From contig JANQOT010000164.1 of assembly GCA_028285655.1 (NCBI GenBank), forward strand, positions 1 through 53,983: a stretch of 53,983 bases of DNA, written 5' to 3'. Shown one piece after another: positions 23,636 through 32,105 of the stretch. The translations under genes and the position numbers were made by a program. The notes below the pieces were generated by a model that was not told the origin of the DNA, searched no databases, and saw nothing but the letters and a program-made list of their open reading frames with translations. The first letter of the stretch is position 1. Every line of letters begins with the position of its first letter. This DNA is from Gammaproteobacteria bacterium (GTDB lineage: Bacteria > Pseudomonadota > Gammaproteobacteria > UBA4575).

Positions 23636-23672
23636 ATTTTTCAGTGCACGAAATTTTAAAACTAGAGCTTAA

Positions 23673-24875
23673 TTGAATAAAAAATATACTTTATATAGCA
23701 GCGCTTTCCTGTTTGTATTGGTAATAAGCTATATCTTCTTTTTTGTTATTCCTGTTTATGAAGACCGGAAAAGAAATACAGTCATATCTTTTTCGCCTAT
23801 TTCTGATTCTAAAATTATCGAGTTACACAATAATTTATTCATCGCAGACTTGCATGCCGACACACTTCTGTGGGATCGAAAATTAAATACGCACCACCAT
23901 CACGGGCACGTCGATATACCGCGCCTGCTACAAGGCAATGTCGGGCTGCAGGTTTTTTCGGTAGTAACGAAAACACCACGCGGGTTAAATCTCTATTCCA
24001 ATGATGATAATAGCGATAACATTACGCTTTTAGCGATCGCGCAACGATGGCCGGTGAAAACCTGGAAAAGTACGTTACATCGCGCAGTTTACCAGGCGGA
24101 AAAATTACACGTTGCCGCAACTAAATCCAGTCAACGATTAAAAATTATTCGAACCCGACAGGATCTGCAAGAAGTAATTACGCTAAAAAACGGCAATCAG
24201 GCCGTCGTAGGTGCAATATTGAGTCTTGAAGGCGCACATGCCTTGGAAGGTAAACTGGAAAATGTCGCCCTGTTATTTAATGAAGGTTATCGAATAATCG
24301 GCTTTAGTCATTTTTTTGATAACGAACTGGGTGGCTCTGCGCACGGTGTGAAAAAAAACGGGATAACGCAATTTGGATTAAACGTTTTGCGCAAAATGAA
24401 TCATTTGAATATTCTGGCGGATATTTCCCATGCTTCACCTAAACTAATCGATGACATTCTTCGGCATAGTACACGACCGGTGATTGCCACACATACAGGT
24501 GTGCAAGGTGTTTGCAATAATGCTACACGCAATTTAAGCGACGAACATATTCGAAAAATTGCTGCCAGCGGCGGAGTCGTCGGAATCGGTTTTTGGCCTG
24601 CGGCTATTTGTTCGCAGGATGTCAGTGGTTTGATAAAAAGTATTCGTTACGTAGCAGATTTGATCGGCGAAGATTATGTAGCGCTGGGTTCTGATTTCGA
24701 CGGCAATGTTCAGACGCCGTTTGACGCTGCCAATATAAGTGTAGTCACGCGAGCTTTGGTGCAAGACGGTTTTACCGAACGCCAAATACAAAAAATTATG
24801 GGCGAAAACATCGCCAATGTTTTACTGGATAATTTGCCTGTGGACTCAGAAACTGAGTTGCAATCCAATCCATAA
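23673..24875 (+). CDS. Membrane-anchored dipeptidase, peptidase family M19
   Basis: The 400-residue protein has an N-terminal anchor (about 8-28, SAFLFVLVISYIFFFVIPVY) and the renal-dipeptidase-like TIM barrel. Zinc ligands appear in order: DLHADTLLW (HxD), LSLEGAHAL (Glu), ISHASPKLID (His), ATHTGVQ (His) and LGSDFDG (Asp). Members hydrolyse dipeptides, including D-residue ones, at the membrane. The track start is TTG (23673); no ATG is nearby. It shares its 3' end with the opposite-strand gene by 30 bases. Confidence 0.9.
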   Translation: MNKKYTLYSSAFLFVLVISYIFFFVIPVYEDRKRNTVISFSPISDSKIIELHNNLFIADLHADTLLWDRKLNTHHHHGHVDIPRLLQGNVGLQVFSVVTKTPRGLNLYSNDDNSDNITLLAIAQRWPVKTWKSTLHRAVYQAEKLHVAATKSSQRLKIIRTRQDLQEVITLKNGNQAVVGAILSLEGAHALEGKLENVALLFNEGYRIIGFSHFFDNELGGSAHGVKKNGITQFGLNVLRKMNHLNILADISHASPKLIDDILRHSTRPVIATHTGVQGVCNNATRNLSDEHIRKIAASGGVVGIGFWPAAICSQDVSGLIKSIRYVADLIGEDYVALGSDFDGNVQTPFDAANISVVTRALVQDGFTERQIQKIMGENIANVLLDNLPVDSETELQSNP

Positions 24876-25169
24876 CTGCGAATGGTCAATCTCCTCGTGC
24901 AATTCATCCGCCACATTTAAGTCCAGGTACTTTATGCCCATGGTGTACCCGCCTGCTATTTGATGTGCCACCAAAAAATCAGCATCAAATCCGTTTACAA
25001 AACGTTCGGATTCGACCGCGTCATTTGCCAGTGTAAAGGAAATATCGAGACTAAGGGCTTGATAGCCGACATGGGATTGGACAAAACGGTCGTTCGCCAT
25101 CACGCCATTGTTCATCAGGGCTAAAACAGATATTACAGAACCTATCAGTATCATTCGTACTACTTGCAT
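24846..25169 (-). CDS. Small secreted beta-barrel-like hypothetical protein
   Basis: The 107-residue protein has a signal peptide (about 1-25, ending GVMANDR) and then strand-like segments (VGYQALSLDISF, GGYTMGIKYLDLN, SQLWIGLQLSF). It ends in Phe, as outer-membrane barrels do, but it is too short for a full barrel. AGAGGAG before ATG is a strong ribosome site. The 3' end overlaps the dipeptidase gene by 30 bases. It could be a truncated barrel or a small lipocalin-like protein; no family is recognised. Confidence 0.65.
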   Translation of the reverse strand: MQVVRMILIGSVISVLALMNNGVMANDRFVQSHVGYQALSLDISFTLANDAVESERFVNGFDADFLVAHQIAGGYTMGIKYLDLNVADELHEEIDHSQLWIGLQLSF

Positions 25170-25428
25170 GAGATTTTCTCCTCTAGTAGTCGCTAAATAA
25201 GTACTGCACTCCTTTGCTTGTCACTTCAACTCCTTACACGTGATCAAGCAAGTTAAATGCCAACTTTAATTGGAATATATAAGATCTTGAAAAATAAGGA
25301 CTTTGTAAAACTTCTTCTTCTCTAGGTGACTGCCATCGCCAAAAATATGCCGCCAAATTGGTCCAAAATTGAGAATTTCTGCGCTCCCCCTACGCTCAGT
25401 TGCCGCTATTGCGAGAAAACCGCCTGAA

Positions 25429-25785
25429 TCAGCTATCCAACACGCTCTGGCAAATCAGCATTTTGACCTCGGGCGCTCGCTCTCCCGGCGGTGAATCGTG
25501 TTCGGGGTTAAATCCGCTTAAAAACTTTTGCACTTGAAGAACAAACTTTTGATCGTCGCTGGTTTTTCGTTGCAGGGACTTGGCCTGATATTGCTCGATT
25601 GCTTCCGGCGGCACTTCGACTTCGATTATTCGTGAACGCTTATCCGGTTGTTGCGGATCGTTATTCAATAGCCACGATGCAAACACTTTGAAATCTTTTG
25701 AAGCACTACTGGAGATTAATTCGGCATTTTCCGGAAATAGCGGCGCAATTAAACTAAACCAATGCTGATGAAGTTGTTGATCCAT
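25429..25785 (-). CDS. Hypothetical cytoplasmic protein
   Basis: The 118-residue protein is hydrophilic with no signal or membrane segment: an N-terminal helix (HQHWFSLIAPLFPENAELI), a middle with LLNNDPQQPDKRSRIIEVEVPPEAIEQYQ, and a helical C-terminal part. The EVPPEAIEQY stretch is not a motif I recognise. The codons and length are consistent with a real gene. It faces away from the cco region; about 150 bases separate it from the Yip1-like gene. No function can be given. Confidence 0.6.
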   Translation of the reverse strand: MDQQLHQHWFSLIAPLFPENAELISSSASKDFKVFASWLLNNDPQQPDKRSRIIEVEVPPEAIEQYQAKSLQRKTSDDQKFVLQVQKFLSGFNPEHDSPPGERAPEVKMLICQSVLDS

Positions 25786-25856
25786 ACGCGCCGCCCATTG
25801 ATGACACCTATATGCCTGAAAGTATTTAACAATACCGCAATATACTAATAGTTAAG

Positions 25857-25870
25857 TTGATGTAAATCAG
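25857..25870 (+). promoter_or_regulatory. FNR/Anr-type binding site upstream of the cco region, with matching -10
   Basis: TTGAT-GTAA-ATCAG matches the FNR consensus TTGAT-N4-ATCAA at nine of ten positions. A TANNNT -10 (TAGCTT, 25893-25898) is centred 32 bases downstream, the geometry of a class II FNR promoter (site at -41.5). It precedes the Yip1-like gene and ccoNOQP and would raise expression at low oxygen. Confidence 0.72.
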
Positions 25871-25944
25871 TTTCCGTATTCAAAACTTTTGCTAGCTTGT
25901 AAATCCAACTACGACTGGGTTGATACGCATAGGAATTGCCGTTT

Positions 25945-26559
25945 ATGGAAAAGTCATTTTCTTGTCTTTCTGCCGCCTGCCTGTTAGTGCGACCCGGCAA
26001 CGCATTTGAAACGCTGGCCAAACTCGACCCGTCACCATTTGGAATTTTTATTAAAACAGCGCTTTGGTTAGGGATTCTGCCGCCGATATTTGCCTATTTC
26101 GGCACCATGAATTACGGCTGGCGTCTCGGCACTACCAGTCCGATATATTTACCGGAAAATATTTTACTTATTATCAGTCTGTCTTACTTCGTCGCATTAC
26201 TATTCGGATTTATAAGCGCTGCTGTAGTTTCTAAATGGATGGCATCTACCTACGGCGCAAGACAGTCGCTCGGTATTCATTTTGCGATGATTTGCATTGT
26301 CGGCGCACCGCTAACTGCCGCCAGCTTGATTCATTTATATCCGGATATATTTATCAATATCTTAGTACTTATCCCCGCAGTAATGTGGAGTATGTATTTA
26401 CTCTATCGAGGCCTTCCCATTGTTCTGCATACGACCCCTGAACGTGGAATGTTAATGGCGTCGGCTTTGATAGGGTATTTTCTGGTGGCATTTGTCAGTC
26501 TACTCGGTATTACAGTTTCTGTATGGATTTATGGAATCGGCCCTTCTTTAGGAATTTAA
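25945..26559 (+). CDS. Yip1-domain-like polytopic membrane protein
   Basis: The track starts at TTG 25936, but the AGGA ribosome site is ten bases before the ATG at 25945, so that is the better start. The 204-residue protein has about five membrane helices; [40 protein letters not shown] and GTVSVWIYG-like segments fit the Yip1/DUF1282 group. It precedes ccoN by one base, so it is co-transcribed with the oxidase. Its function is unknown; a part in oxidase assembly is only inferred from the position. Confidence 0.7.
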   Translation: MEKSFSCLSAACLLVRPGNAFETLAKLDPSPFGIFIKTALWLGILPPIFAYFGTMNYGWRLGTTSPIYLPENILLIISLSYFVALLFGFISAAVVSKWMASTYGARQSLGIHFAMICIVGAPLTAASLIHLYPDIFINILVLIPAVMWSMYLLYRGLPIVLHTTPERGMLMASALIGYFLVAFVSLLGITVSVWIYGIGPSLGI

Positions 26560-26560
26560 A

Positions 26561-28003
26561 ATGTCAAAATTTGCAAGCCCTGGCACGCATGAGGTTTACC
26601 ATGATCGTGTAGTAAAAATTCTGGTCATGTTTTCCATTTTCTGGGCACTCCTGGGAATGATTGCCGGCGTATACGCTGCTGCAGAGCTGGTATGGCCGGC
26701 GTTAAATCTGGAAAATCCGTGGTTATCCTTTGGCAGATTACGCACCCTGCATACCAATGTTGTCATTTTCGGCTTCGGTGTTTCAGCGTTAATGGGAACC
26801 GCTTATTACAGTGTGCAACGTACCAGTCACGTTCCGTTGTTTGCGCCAAAACTTGCGTGGTTTACTTGTTGGGCCTGGCAAATTGCAATTTTATTGGGAG
26901 GCATATCGTTACTTGCCGGGTTTAACACATCCAAGGAGTATGCCGAGCTGGAATGGCCGTTTGACATTGCCATCACGCTGGTTTGGGTGTGCTTTGCCAT
27001 TGTATTTTTTGGCACGATTGCCACTCGAAGAATTCGCGAGATTTATATTTCCAACTGGTTTTACGGCGGACTTATTATCGTCATAGCAATGCTGCATATT
27101 GTAAATAATCTTGCCATTCCGGTGACACTTACCAAGTCATATTCTCTATATGCAGGCGCTCAGGATGCGATTGTGCAATGGTGGTACGGCCATAATGCAG
27201 TCGGATTTTTATTAACGGGTGGTTTTCTGGGCATGATGTATTACTTTTTACCCAAACAAGCCGAACGACCGATCTGGAGTTATCGTTTGTCGATTGTCGC
27301 ATTTTGGGCGTTTGCCTACAGCTATATCTGGGCCGGACCGCATCATTTGCATTTCAATGCCGTTCCGGAATGGGTACAAAACCTGGGCATGCTCATGAGC
27401 CTGGTGTTGCTGGCACCGTCATGGGCTTCAATGATCAACGGCATTATGACCGTCAGTACCGCCTGGGAAAAATTACGCACTGATCCCGCTTTGAAATTTA
27501 TTGTACTGGCGCTTGCTTTTTACGGTTTGGCGACATTTGAAGGCCCGATGATGGCGATTAAAACCGTCAACATAATCAGTCATTTTACCGACTGGACTGT
27601 CGGGCACGTACACTCCGGCGCACTGGGCTGGAATGCACTTATTACTTTTGGAACGTTTTATTATTTAATCCCTCGATTGGTTGGCGCACCGCTTTATAGT
27701 GTTGCACTTGCAAATCTGCATTTCTGGTTGGCGCTGGCCGGCACTATGTTATACGTCGTGGCCATGTGGGGCGCCGGAGTATCGCAAGGTGTGTTGTGGC
27801 TTAGTCTGGATGAACTCGGAGAGTTACGCTACACCTTCACCGAAATTATGCAGGCTATGTATCCGTATTACTTACTGCGTTTTATCGCCGGACTGGTGTT
27901 CTTAATTGGTGCCGCGTTAATGGCTTTTAATTTATGGAAAACTATAGCCGGTCGACACACAGTAACGGTACATCCACCACAGGTTACGGAGGCATACGCA
28001 TGA
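26561..28003 (+). CDS. ccoN: cbb3-type cytochrome c oxidase subunit I
   Basis: The 480-residue protein has about 12 membrane helices. It has the CcoN signatures [65 protein letters not shown] and [21 protein letters not shown], with histidines for the haem b, haem b3 and copper B sites. It reduces oxygen to water with high affinity at the inner membrane and pumps protons. It follows the Yip1-like gene by one base and overlaps ccoO (ATGA). An FNR-type site lies upstream. Confidence 0.97.
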   Translation: MSKFASPGTHEVYHDRVVKILVMFSIFWALLGMIAGVYAAAELVWPALNLENPWLSFGRLRTLHTNVVIFGFGVSALMGTAYYSVQRTSHVPLFAPKLAWFTCWAWQIAILLGGISLLAGFNTSKEYAELEWPFDIAITLVWVCFAIVFFGTIATRRIREIYISNWFYGGLIIVIAMLHIVNNLAIPVTLTKSYSLYAGAQDAIVQWWYGHNAVGFLLTGGFLGMMYYFLPKQAERPIWSYRLSIVAFWAFAYSYIWAGPHHLHFNAVPEWVQNLGMLMSLVLLAPSWASMINGIMTVSTAWEKLRTDPALKFIVLALAFYGLATFEGPMMAIKTVNIISHFTDWTVGHVHSGALGWNALITFGTFYYLIPRLVGAPLYSVALANLHFWLALAGTMLYVVAMWGAGVSQGVLWLSLDELGELRYTFTEIMQAMYPYYLLRFIAGLVFLIGAALMAFNLWKTIAGRHTVTVHPPQVTEAYA

Positions 28004-28662
28004 GCGGTCTTAGTCTGCACCAGCGCCTGGAAAACAATATCGGTTTATTAATTTTCGGTATTTTGTTTGTTACTGCGATCGGTGGTTTGGTACAGGTGCT
28101 TCCCAGCCTGTTTCAGGAATCTTTAAGTACACCCGGAATCAATACACGCGTATACACACCGCTGGAATTGACCGGCCGTGATATTTATATACGCGAAGGA
28201 TGCAGTACATGTCATTCGCAGCAAATTCGTCCGCTAGTTGCCGAAGTGGAACGCTACGGTTCATATTCACGCGCTGAAGAATTTGTATATGATCGACCGT
28301 TTTTATGGGGATCGAAACGCACCGGACCAGACTTGCATCGTATTGGCGGAAAATATTCCGATGAATGGCATCGCTTGCATTTATTAAACCCGCGCAGCGT
28401 TGTACCCAATTCGATTATGCCGGCATATCCGTGGCTGGCAAACAACCATGCAAATCAAACCAACGACATTGTCGAAAAACTTACCGGCTTGCAATCGCTT
28501 GGACATCCTTATACTCAGGATGATATCGACAATGCCGAAACGGATTTAAAAAACAAAACAGAAATGGATGCCTTAATTGCGTATTTACAAAAATTAGGCA
28601 CTTCTTACCCGCAAGGAGAATTATCATGGCTTATTTTATATTCGCAGGGGATATGCTTGTAA
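28000..28662 (+). CDS. ccoO: cbb3-type cytochrome c oxidase subunit II
   Basis: The track ORF begins at 27934 inside ccoN; the real start is the ATG at 28000 overlapping the ccoN stop, behind a GGAGG. The 220-residue protein has one membrane helix (about 14-34) and one haem c site CSTCH (68-72), then [11 protein letters not shown] and [19 protein letters not shown]. It transfers electrons to CcoN. Its last 12 residues are read past the ccoQ start, an overlap of 37 bases. Confidence 0.95.
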   Translation: MSGLSLHQRLENNIGLLIFGILFVTAIGGLVQVLPSLFQESLSTPGINTRVYTPLELTGRDIYIREGCSTCHSQQIRPLVAEVERYGSYSRAEEFVYDRPFLWGSKRTGPDLHRIGGKYSDEWHRLHLLNPRSVVPNSIMPAYPWLANNHANQTNDIVEKLTGLQSLGHPYTQDDIDNAETDLKNKTEMDALIAYLQKLGTSYPQGELSWLILYSQGICL

Positions 28663-28769
28663 TGGCATTCATGATCGGTGTGGTGATCTGGGTGTCATTG
28701 AAATCTTCACGTAAATCCATGGACCGGGCTGCCGCAATTCCATTGAACGACGAGGTTCGTCATGGCTGA
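28626..28769 (+). CDS. ccoQ: cbb3-type oxidase small subunit CcoQ
   Basis: This is not in the ORF track. ATG at 28626 follows AAGGAGAATTATC, an excellent ribosome site. The 47-residue product [20 protein letters not shown] has one membrane helix and a short basic C-terminal tail, which is the CcoQ (FixQ) design. CcoQ stabilises the cbb3 complex. It overlaps ccoO by 37 bases and ccoP by 8. Confidence 0.85.
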   Translation: MAYFIFAGDMLVMAFMIGVVIWVSLKSSRKSMDRAAAIPLNDEVRHG

Positions 28770-29649
28770 CATGCCCTCGGATTTCTGGAGCGGCTGGATA
28801 ATCGGGCTTACGGTTGTCAGCTTGCTGGGGCTGACCTGGCTGGTATTCAGTATTTATTTTTCTAAAAACGGCTCCGAAGAATTTGAATCGCCCGTCTGGG
28901 ATGAAACTCTCAAAGAAGGCAATCATCCCGCTCCAATGTGGTGGTTCTGGATGATTCTGGCAACACTGGTAATTTCAGTGGTGTATTTAATGCTATTCCC
29001 CGGCCTGGGTTCTTACGCCGGGATGTTGAAATGGTCTCAAAATGAACGTTTGGATGTCAGTTTAACTCGCTATGCTATTGCGCATGCAGAAGTGCGCCAG
29101 AAGATAGCGGAATCACCGATTCTGGAACTGCAACAGGACGCGCAATTAATGACATCTGCAGAACGCCTGTTTCAGCATCATTGCGCGGCTTGTCATGGCG
29201 TGGACGGTGCCGGGCAGGCCAATAGATTTCCAAATCTGCTTGATAACGACTGGCAATGGGGCGGTTCTGAACAAGATATCGAACAAACCTTGCGTCAGGG
29301 TCGCAAGGCGATAATGGTCGGCTGGCAAAATGCATTAGGCGATGACGGCGTATCGCAAGTCATCGACTACGTAAGATCCTTGTCGCTTGGTAATTCAAAT
29401 CAATTCAATGAAGGCAAACAACTTTTCGATCAATTCTGTGCTACATGCCATGCTGCAGACGGCGGTGGCAATCCTCTGTTAGGCGCTCCGAATCTAACTG
29501 ACGAAATTTGGCTGTATGGAAATTCCGATGAACAATTGCGACATACTATTGCAATCGGCAGAAACGGCATTATGCCGGCGTTTGATGATCGGCTGGGTGA
29601 CGCTCAAATAAGACTATTAGTCGCCTGGTTGTTACACAACACCGAGTAA
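28762..29649 (+). CDS. ccoP: cbb3-type cytochrome c oxidase subunit III
   Basis: The 295-residue protein has two N-terminal membrane helices (about 11-33 and 60-80), the linker with ESPVWDETLKEGNHPAPMWWFWM, and two haem c sites, CAACH (141-145) and CATCH (226-230), each in a cytochrome c domain. It passes electrons from soluble cytochrome c to CcoO and CcoN. It is the last gene of the operon; the next gene is convergent and starts 3 bases later on the other strand. ccoG, ccoH, ccoI and ccoS are not in the window. Confidence 0.96.
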   Translation: MADMPSDFWSGWIIGLTVVSLLGLTWLVFSIYFSKNGSEEFESPVWDETLKEGNHPAPMWWFWMILATLVISVVYLMLFPGLGSYAGMLKWSQNERLDVSLTRYAIAHAEVRQKIAESPILELQQDAQLMTSAERLFQHHCAACHGVDGAGQANRFPNLLDNDWQWGGSEQDIEQTLRQGRKAIMVGWQNALGDDGVSQVIDYVRSLSLGNSNQFNEGKQLFDQFCATCHAADGGGNPLLGAPNLTDEIWLYGNSDEQLRHTIAIGRNGIMPAFDDRLGDAQIRLLVAWLLHNTE

Positions 29650-29652
29650 GTG

Positions 29653-30249
29653 TTACGTTGCCCTGGACGTGCAGTAATAATTGTATGAACTACTGATAAA
29701 AATACCAATCAATCCGCCTATGACATTATTTAACATATCTTTCTGGGTATCCCATTGATCCAGATCGCCGGCGCCGATAAATAGCACGCCTTCCCCGCTG
29801 CCCAACAAAATCGCACCAGCAAATTCATACAGCTCGTGCGCAGCCGAAATTCCAAGCACGATGACTAATGTGCTGGCAATACGCACGATTCGTTTAAGGT
29901 GCAGTTCGGACGTTCGCAACCATCTTAGAATAACCAGCGCCGAGATAAATCCGAACAAACTGTGCACCCAATAATCGTATTCAATCCCCAATGGATAGGA
30001 TTCGTATAAATCAAACATCCCCAAGCAATGAATGATCAAAAAACATGCAAATAACAAAAAATGCATCCAGCTTAGATGAATGGCATCGCGCACCATAAAG
30101 ACAAAAACTAGTAATGCTGCGCACATGGGAATATCGTACTTATAGTGACTTTCCATAGTAAGAGCCACAATTTCCATGCCCGCTAATACCAGCAGAAATA
30201 CAATTAGTATGGCTTTATTGCCGCTTGCGTTAAATTGCGCGGTTTTCAT
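29653..30249 (-). CDS. DUF2238 (YjdF-like) membrane protein
   Basis: The 198-residue protein has about six membrane helices (AILIVFLLVLAGMEIVALTM, DIPMCAALLVFVFMV, and others). The C-terminal signature is GDLDQWDTQKDMLNNVIGGLIG with HELYEFAGAILLGSGEGV upstream. These match DUF2238. The function is unknown. It ends three bases from the ccoP stop (convergent). A single-gene unit is likely. Confidence 0.85.
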   Translation of the reverse strand: MKTAQFNASGNKAILIVFLLVLAGMEIVALTMESHYKYDIPMCAALLVFVFMVRDAIHLSWMHFLLFACFLIIHCLGMFDLYESYPLGIEYDYWVHSLFGFISALVILRWLRTSELHLKRIVRIASTLVIVLGISAAHELYEFAGAILLGSGEGVLFIGAGDLDQWDTQKDMLNNVIGGLIGIFISSSYNYYCTSRAT

Positions 30250-30287
30250 AATACGCTATAGCAAAGCAAAGTTGCGACCGCGGTATT

Positions 30288-31823
30288 TTAACGCTTTAGC
30301 TTGATAGGGCCTATATATTTTTTTGCGATGACGACATTATCGATAAATAAATGCTGATCATACGGAGACGGAGAAGTACCACCATGATAAACATTCATCC
30401 AGATCTCGTCGATTTTGAGCGTGTCGGTATGACGAAAACGTAGATTGGTTTTTTCAAACGCCAACTCACCGTCAATCCAAGCTTTCAGTACACCGTTCTT
30501 TTCACCTGGTGTATTCAATTTCACGTATTGTTCTATCGAATACCAACGATTGTTTTCCAAAAACCCGCGATAGCCTTTATTCCAGATCCAGATATCACCG
30601 TATCGATCTTCCAGATCGGCGTGATAACAATAACTACCAATGGGATGCAATCCTGCCAACGGATTATTATCGGCAACAGTAAAAGAATACGCACCTCGCG
30701 CAGACCAGCCGTTATAGCCATCACTGGTACGACCACCCCATCCTGCTACTCCGTAAGTACCACTAATGCCGGGCAATTTTCCTCCTTCTTGTTTCTGATT
30801 CCAGGTATCGGCCAGGCGCAGATAGTAACGAAAATAAATTTCTTCCGGCTCTTTACCGGTTTCGTGCTTGAAGTTATAACGCACGTCCATGGCACCGTTA
30901 CCACCTTCCGGTATTTTTACGCGCACGGCTTTCCCCAGCAATGGCTTAAATTTGTTTTTATTGTCTTTATCTACAGTCGTTAATGGCTGGCCCAATGACC
31001 ACTGGTTAGCCCAGTCGCTGCTTTGAAAATCAGCAAAGAAAATTACATTTGAATCATGCTCAATTCCTTGATCGTTCGGATACTTCGACGCCAGTCCGTA
31101 GACCGGATTTTTCGTCGCCGGCACCGCTTCCTGTGCACATCGATATACCGCAATGTCGGTAGTTCCGAATTGCTCAGCGGTGAATAATTTAAGTGTTGCG
31201 TTGACTATTTTATCGGCTTGGTTAAATTCATCTAGATTAAAACGCAACAAAGTATTACTGGATTCGACCACTACACTTAATACTTCCTCGTATCCCAAGC
31301 TACGGAAGGTCGAACTATCGATATAAGTATCGGCGACCGGAGATAATACTTTTTCACCGGCATTTGTTTTAATTATTAATTGTGGCCTTTGTTCTTTGTT
31401 AGCATGTTCACGGCTATTAAAATGAATGGCCCCGCCTTGTACTGCACGTAAAAACATTCCCTGGTTTTGATATTTTTTACTCACCCATTCTTGCACTAAA
31501 GAAGTCACATCCCATTCGACATACATAGGGTTATCATCATCTACAACTGTTTCTATTGCATACGCTCGCTCACCTTGTTCGACATTTTCAGCATCCCGCC
31601 AGTCGCCCATAAAATTTTTCCACTCGAGCTTTCCAGCACTATTGAAATAATCACGGGATGCACCGTCGGAAAACCCTTCATTGCCTTCAGCCCAGTCGTT
31701 TTTAGCAGCAAAAGACACACTTCCATATATTATTAATAAAAACAAAATTACGATTCTGATCGCCAAAGTTAATCCTTTATTTTCAATGTCATTTACTGTT
31801 CGTCCAGACCGCCTGTAAAGCAA
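30288..31823 (-). CDS. Exported DNRLRE-domain protein with polysaccharide-lyase-like C-terminal domain
   Basis: The 511-residue ORF has a hydrophobic signal segment (about 18-40, LAIRIVILFLLIIYGSVSFAA). The first 21 residues (RRSGRTVNDIEN) look cytosolic, so the true start may be later. Residues about 45-230 form a DNRLRE-type beta domain (WDVTSLVQEWV, LLRFNLDEF, ATLKLFTAEQF). From about residue 260 the sequence turns to a lyase-like jelly roll (EIYFRYYLRLADTW, GGKLPGISGTYGVAGWGG, RWYSIEQYVKLNTPGEKNG, LFIDNVVIAKKYIGP), as in PL14-type enzymes. It may cleave a uronic polysaccharide outside the cell; activity is not shown. Confidence 0.72.
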   Translation of the reverse strand: MLYRRSGRTVNDIENKGLTLAIRIVILFLLIIYGSVSFAAKNDWAEGNEGFSDGASRDYFNSAGKLEWKNFMGDWRDAENVEQGERAYAIETVVDDDNPMYVEWDVTSLVQEWVSKKYQNQGMFLRAVQGGAIHFNSREHANKEQRPQLIIKTNAGEKVLSPVADTYIDSSTFRSLGYEEVLSVVVESSNTLLRFNLDEFNQADKIVNATLKLFTAEQFGTTDIAVYRCAQEAVPATKNPVYGLASKYPNDQGIEHDSNVIFFADFQSSDWANQWSLGQPLTTVDKDNKNKFKPLLGKAVRVKIPEGGNGAMDVRYNFKHETGKEPEEIYFRYYLRLADTWNQKQEGGKLPGISGTYGVAGWGGRTSDGYNGWSARGAYSFTVADNNPLAGLHPIGSYCYHADLEDRYGDIWIWNKGYRGFLENNRWYSIEQYVKLNTPGEKNGVLKAWIDGELAFEKTNLRFRHTDTLKIDEIWMNVYHGGTSPSPYDQHLFIDNVVIAKKYIGPIKLKR

Positions 31824-32105
31824 GGTCCCGTTATGTGACTCAGTAGCCTAATTCGAACGTTTTTACCGGCTTTACCCCTTATAAACTGTGAATAAGCTCA
31901 AGGAGCCGTAAATTGATAGATTGATAAAATAGCGTCAATTATTCGAGTTTAATTAGAGGTTTATCGCAAACTTTGTCTACGATACGTAGGAACTGAATAT
32001 TTACTTCAAACCATGCGTTAAAGACCACTTTACTAAGACAGCGCATACAAATAACTAAAACTAGTTTTCCCGCATTTTAAATATTCGGGCGAGCAGATAC
32101 ATTAT

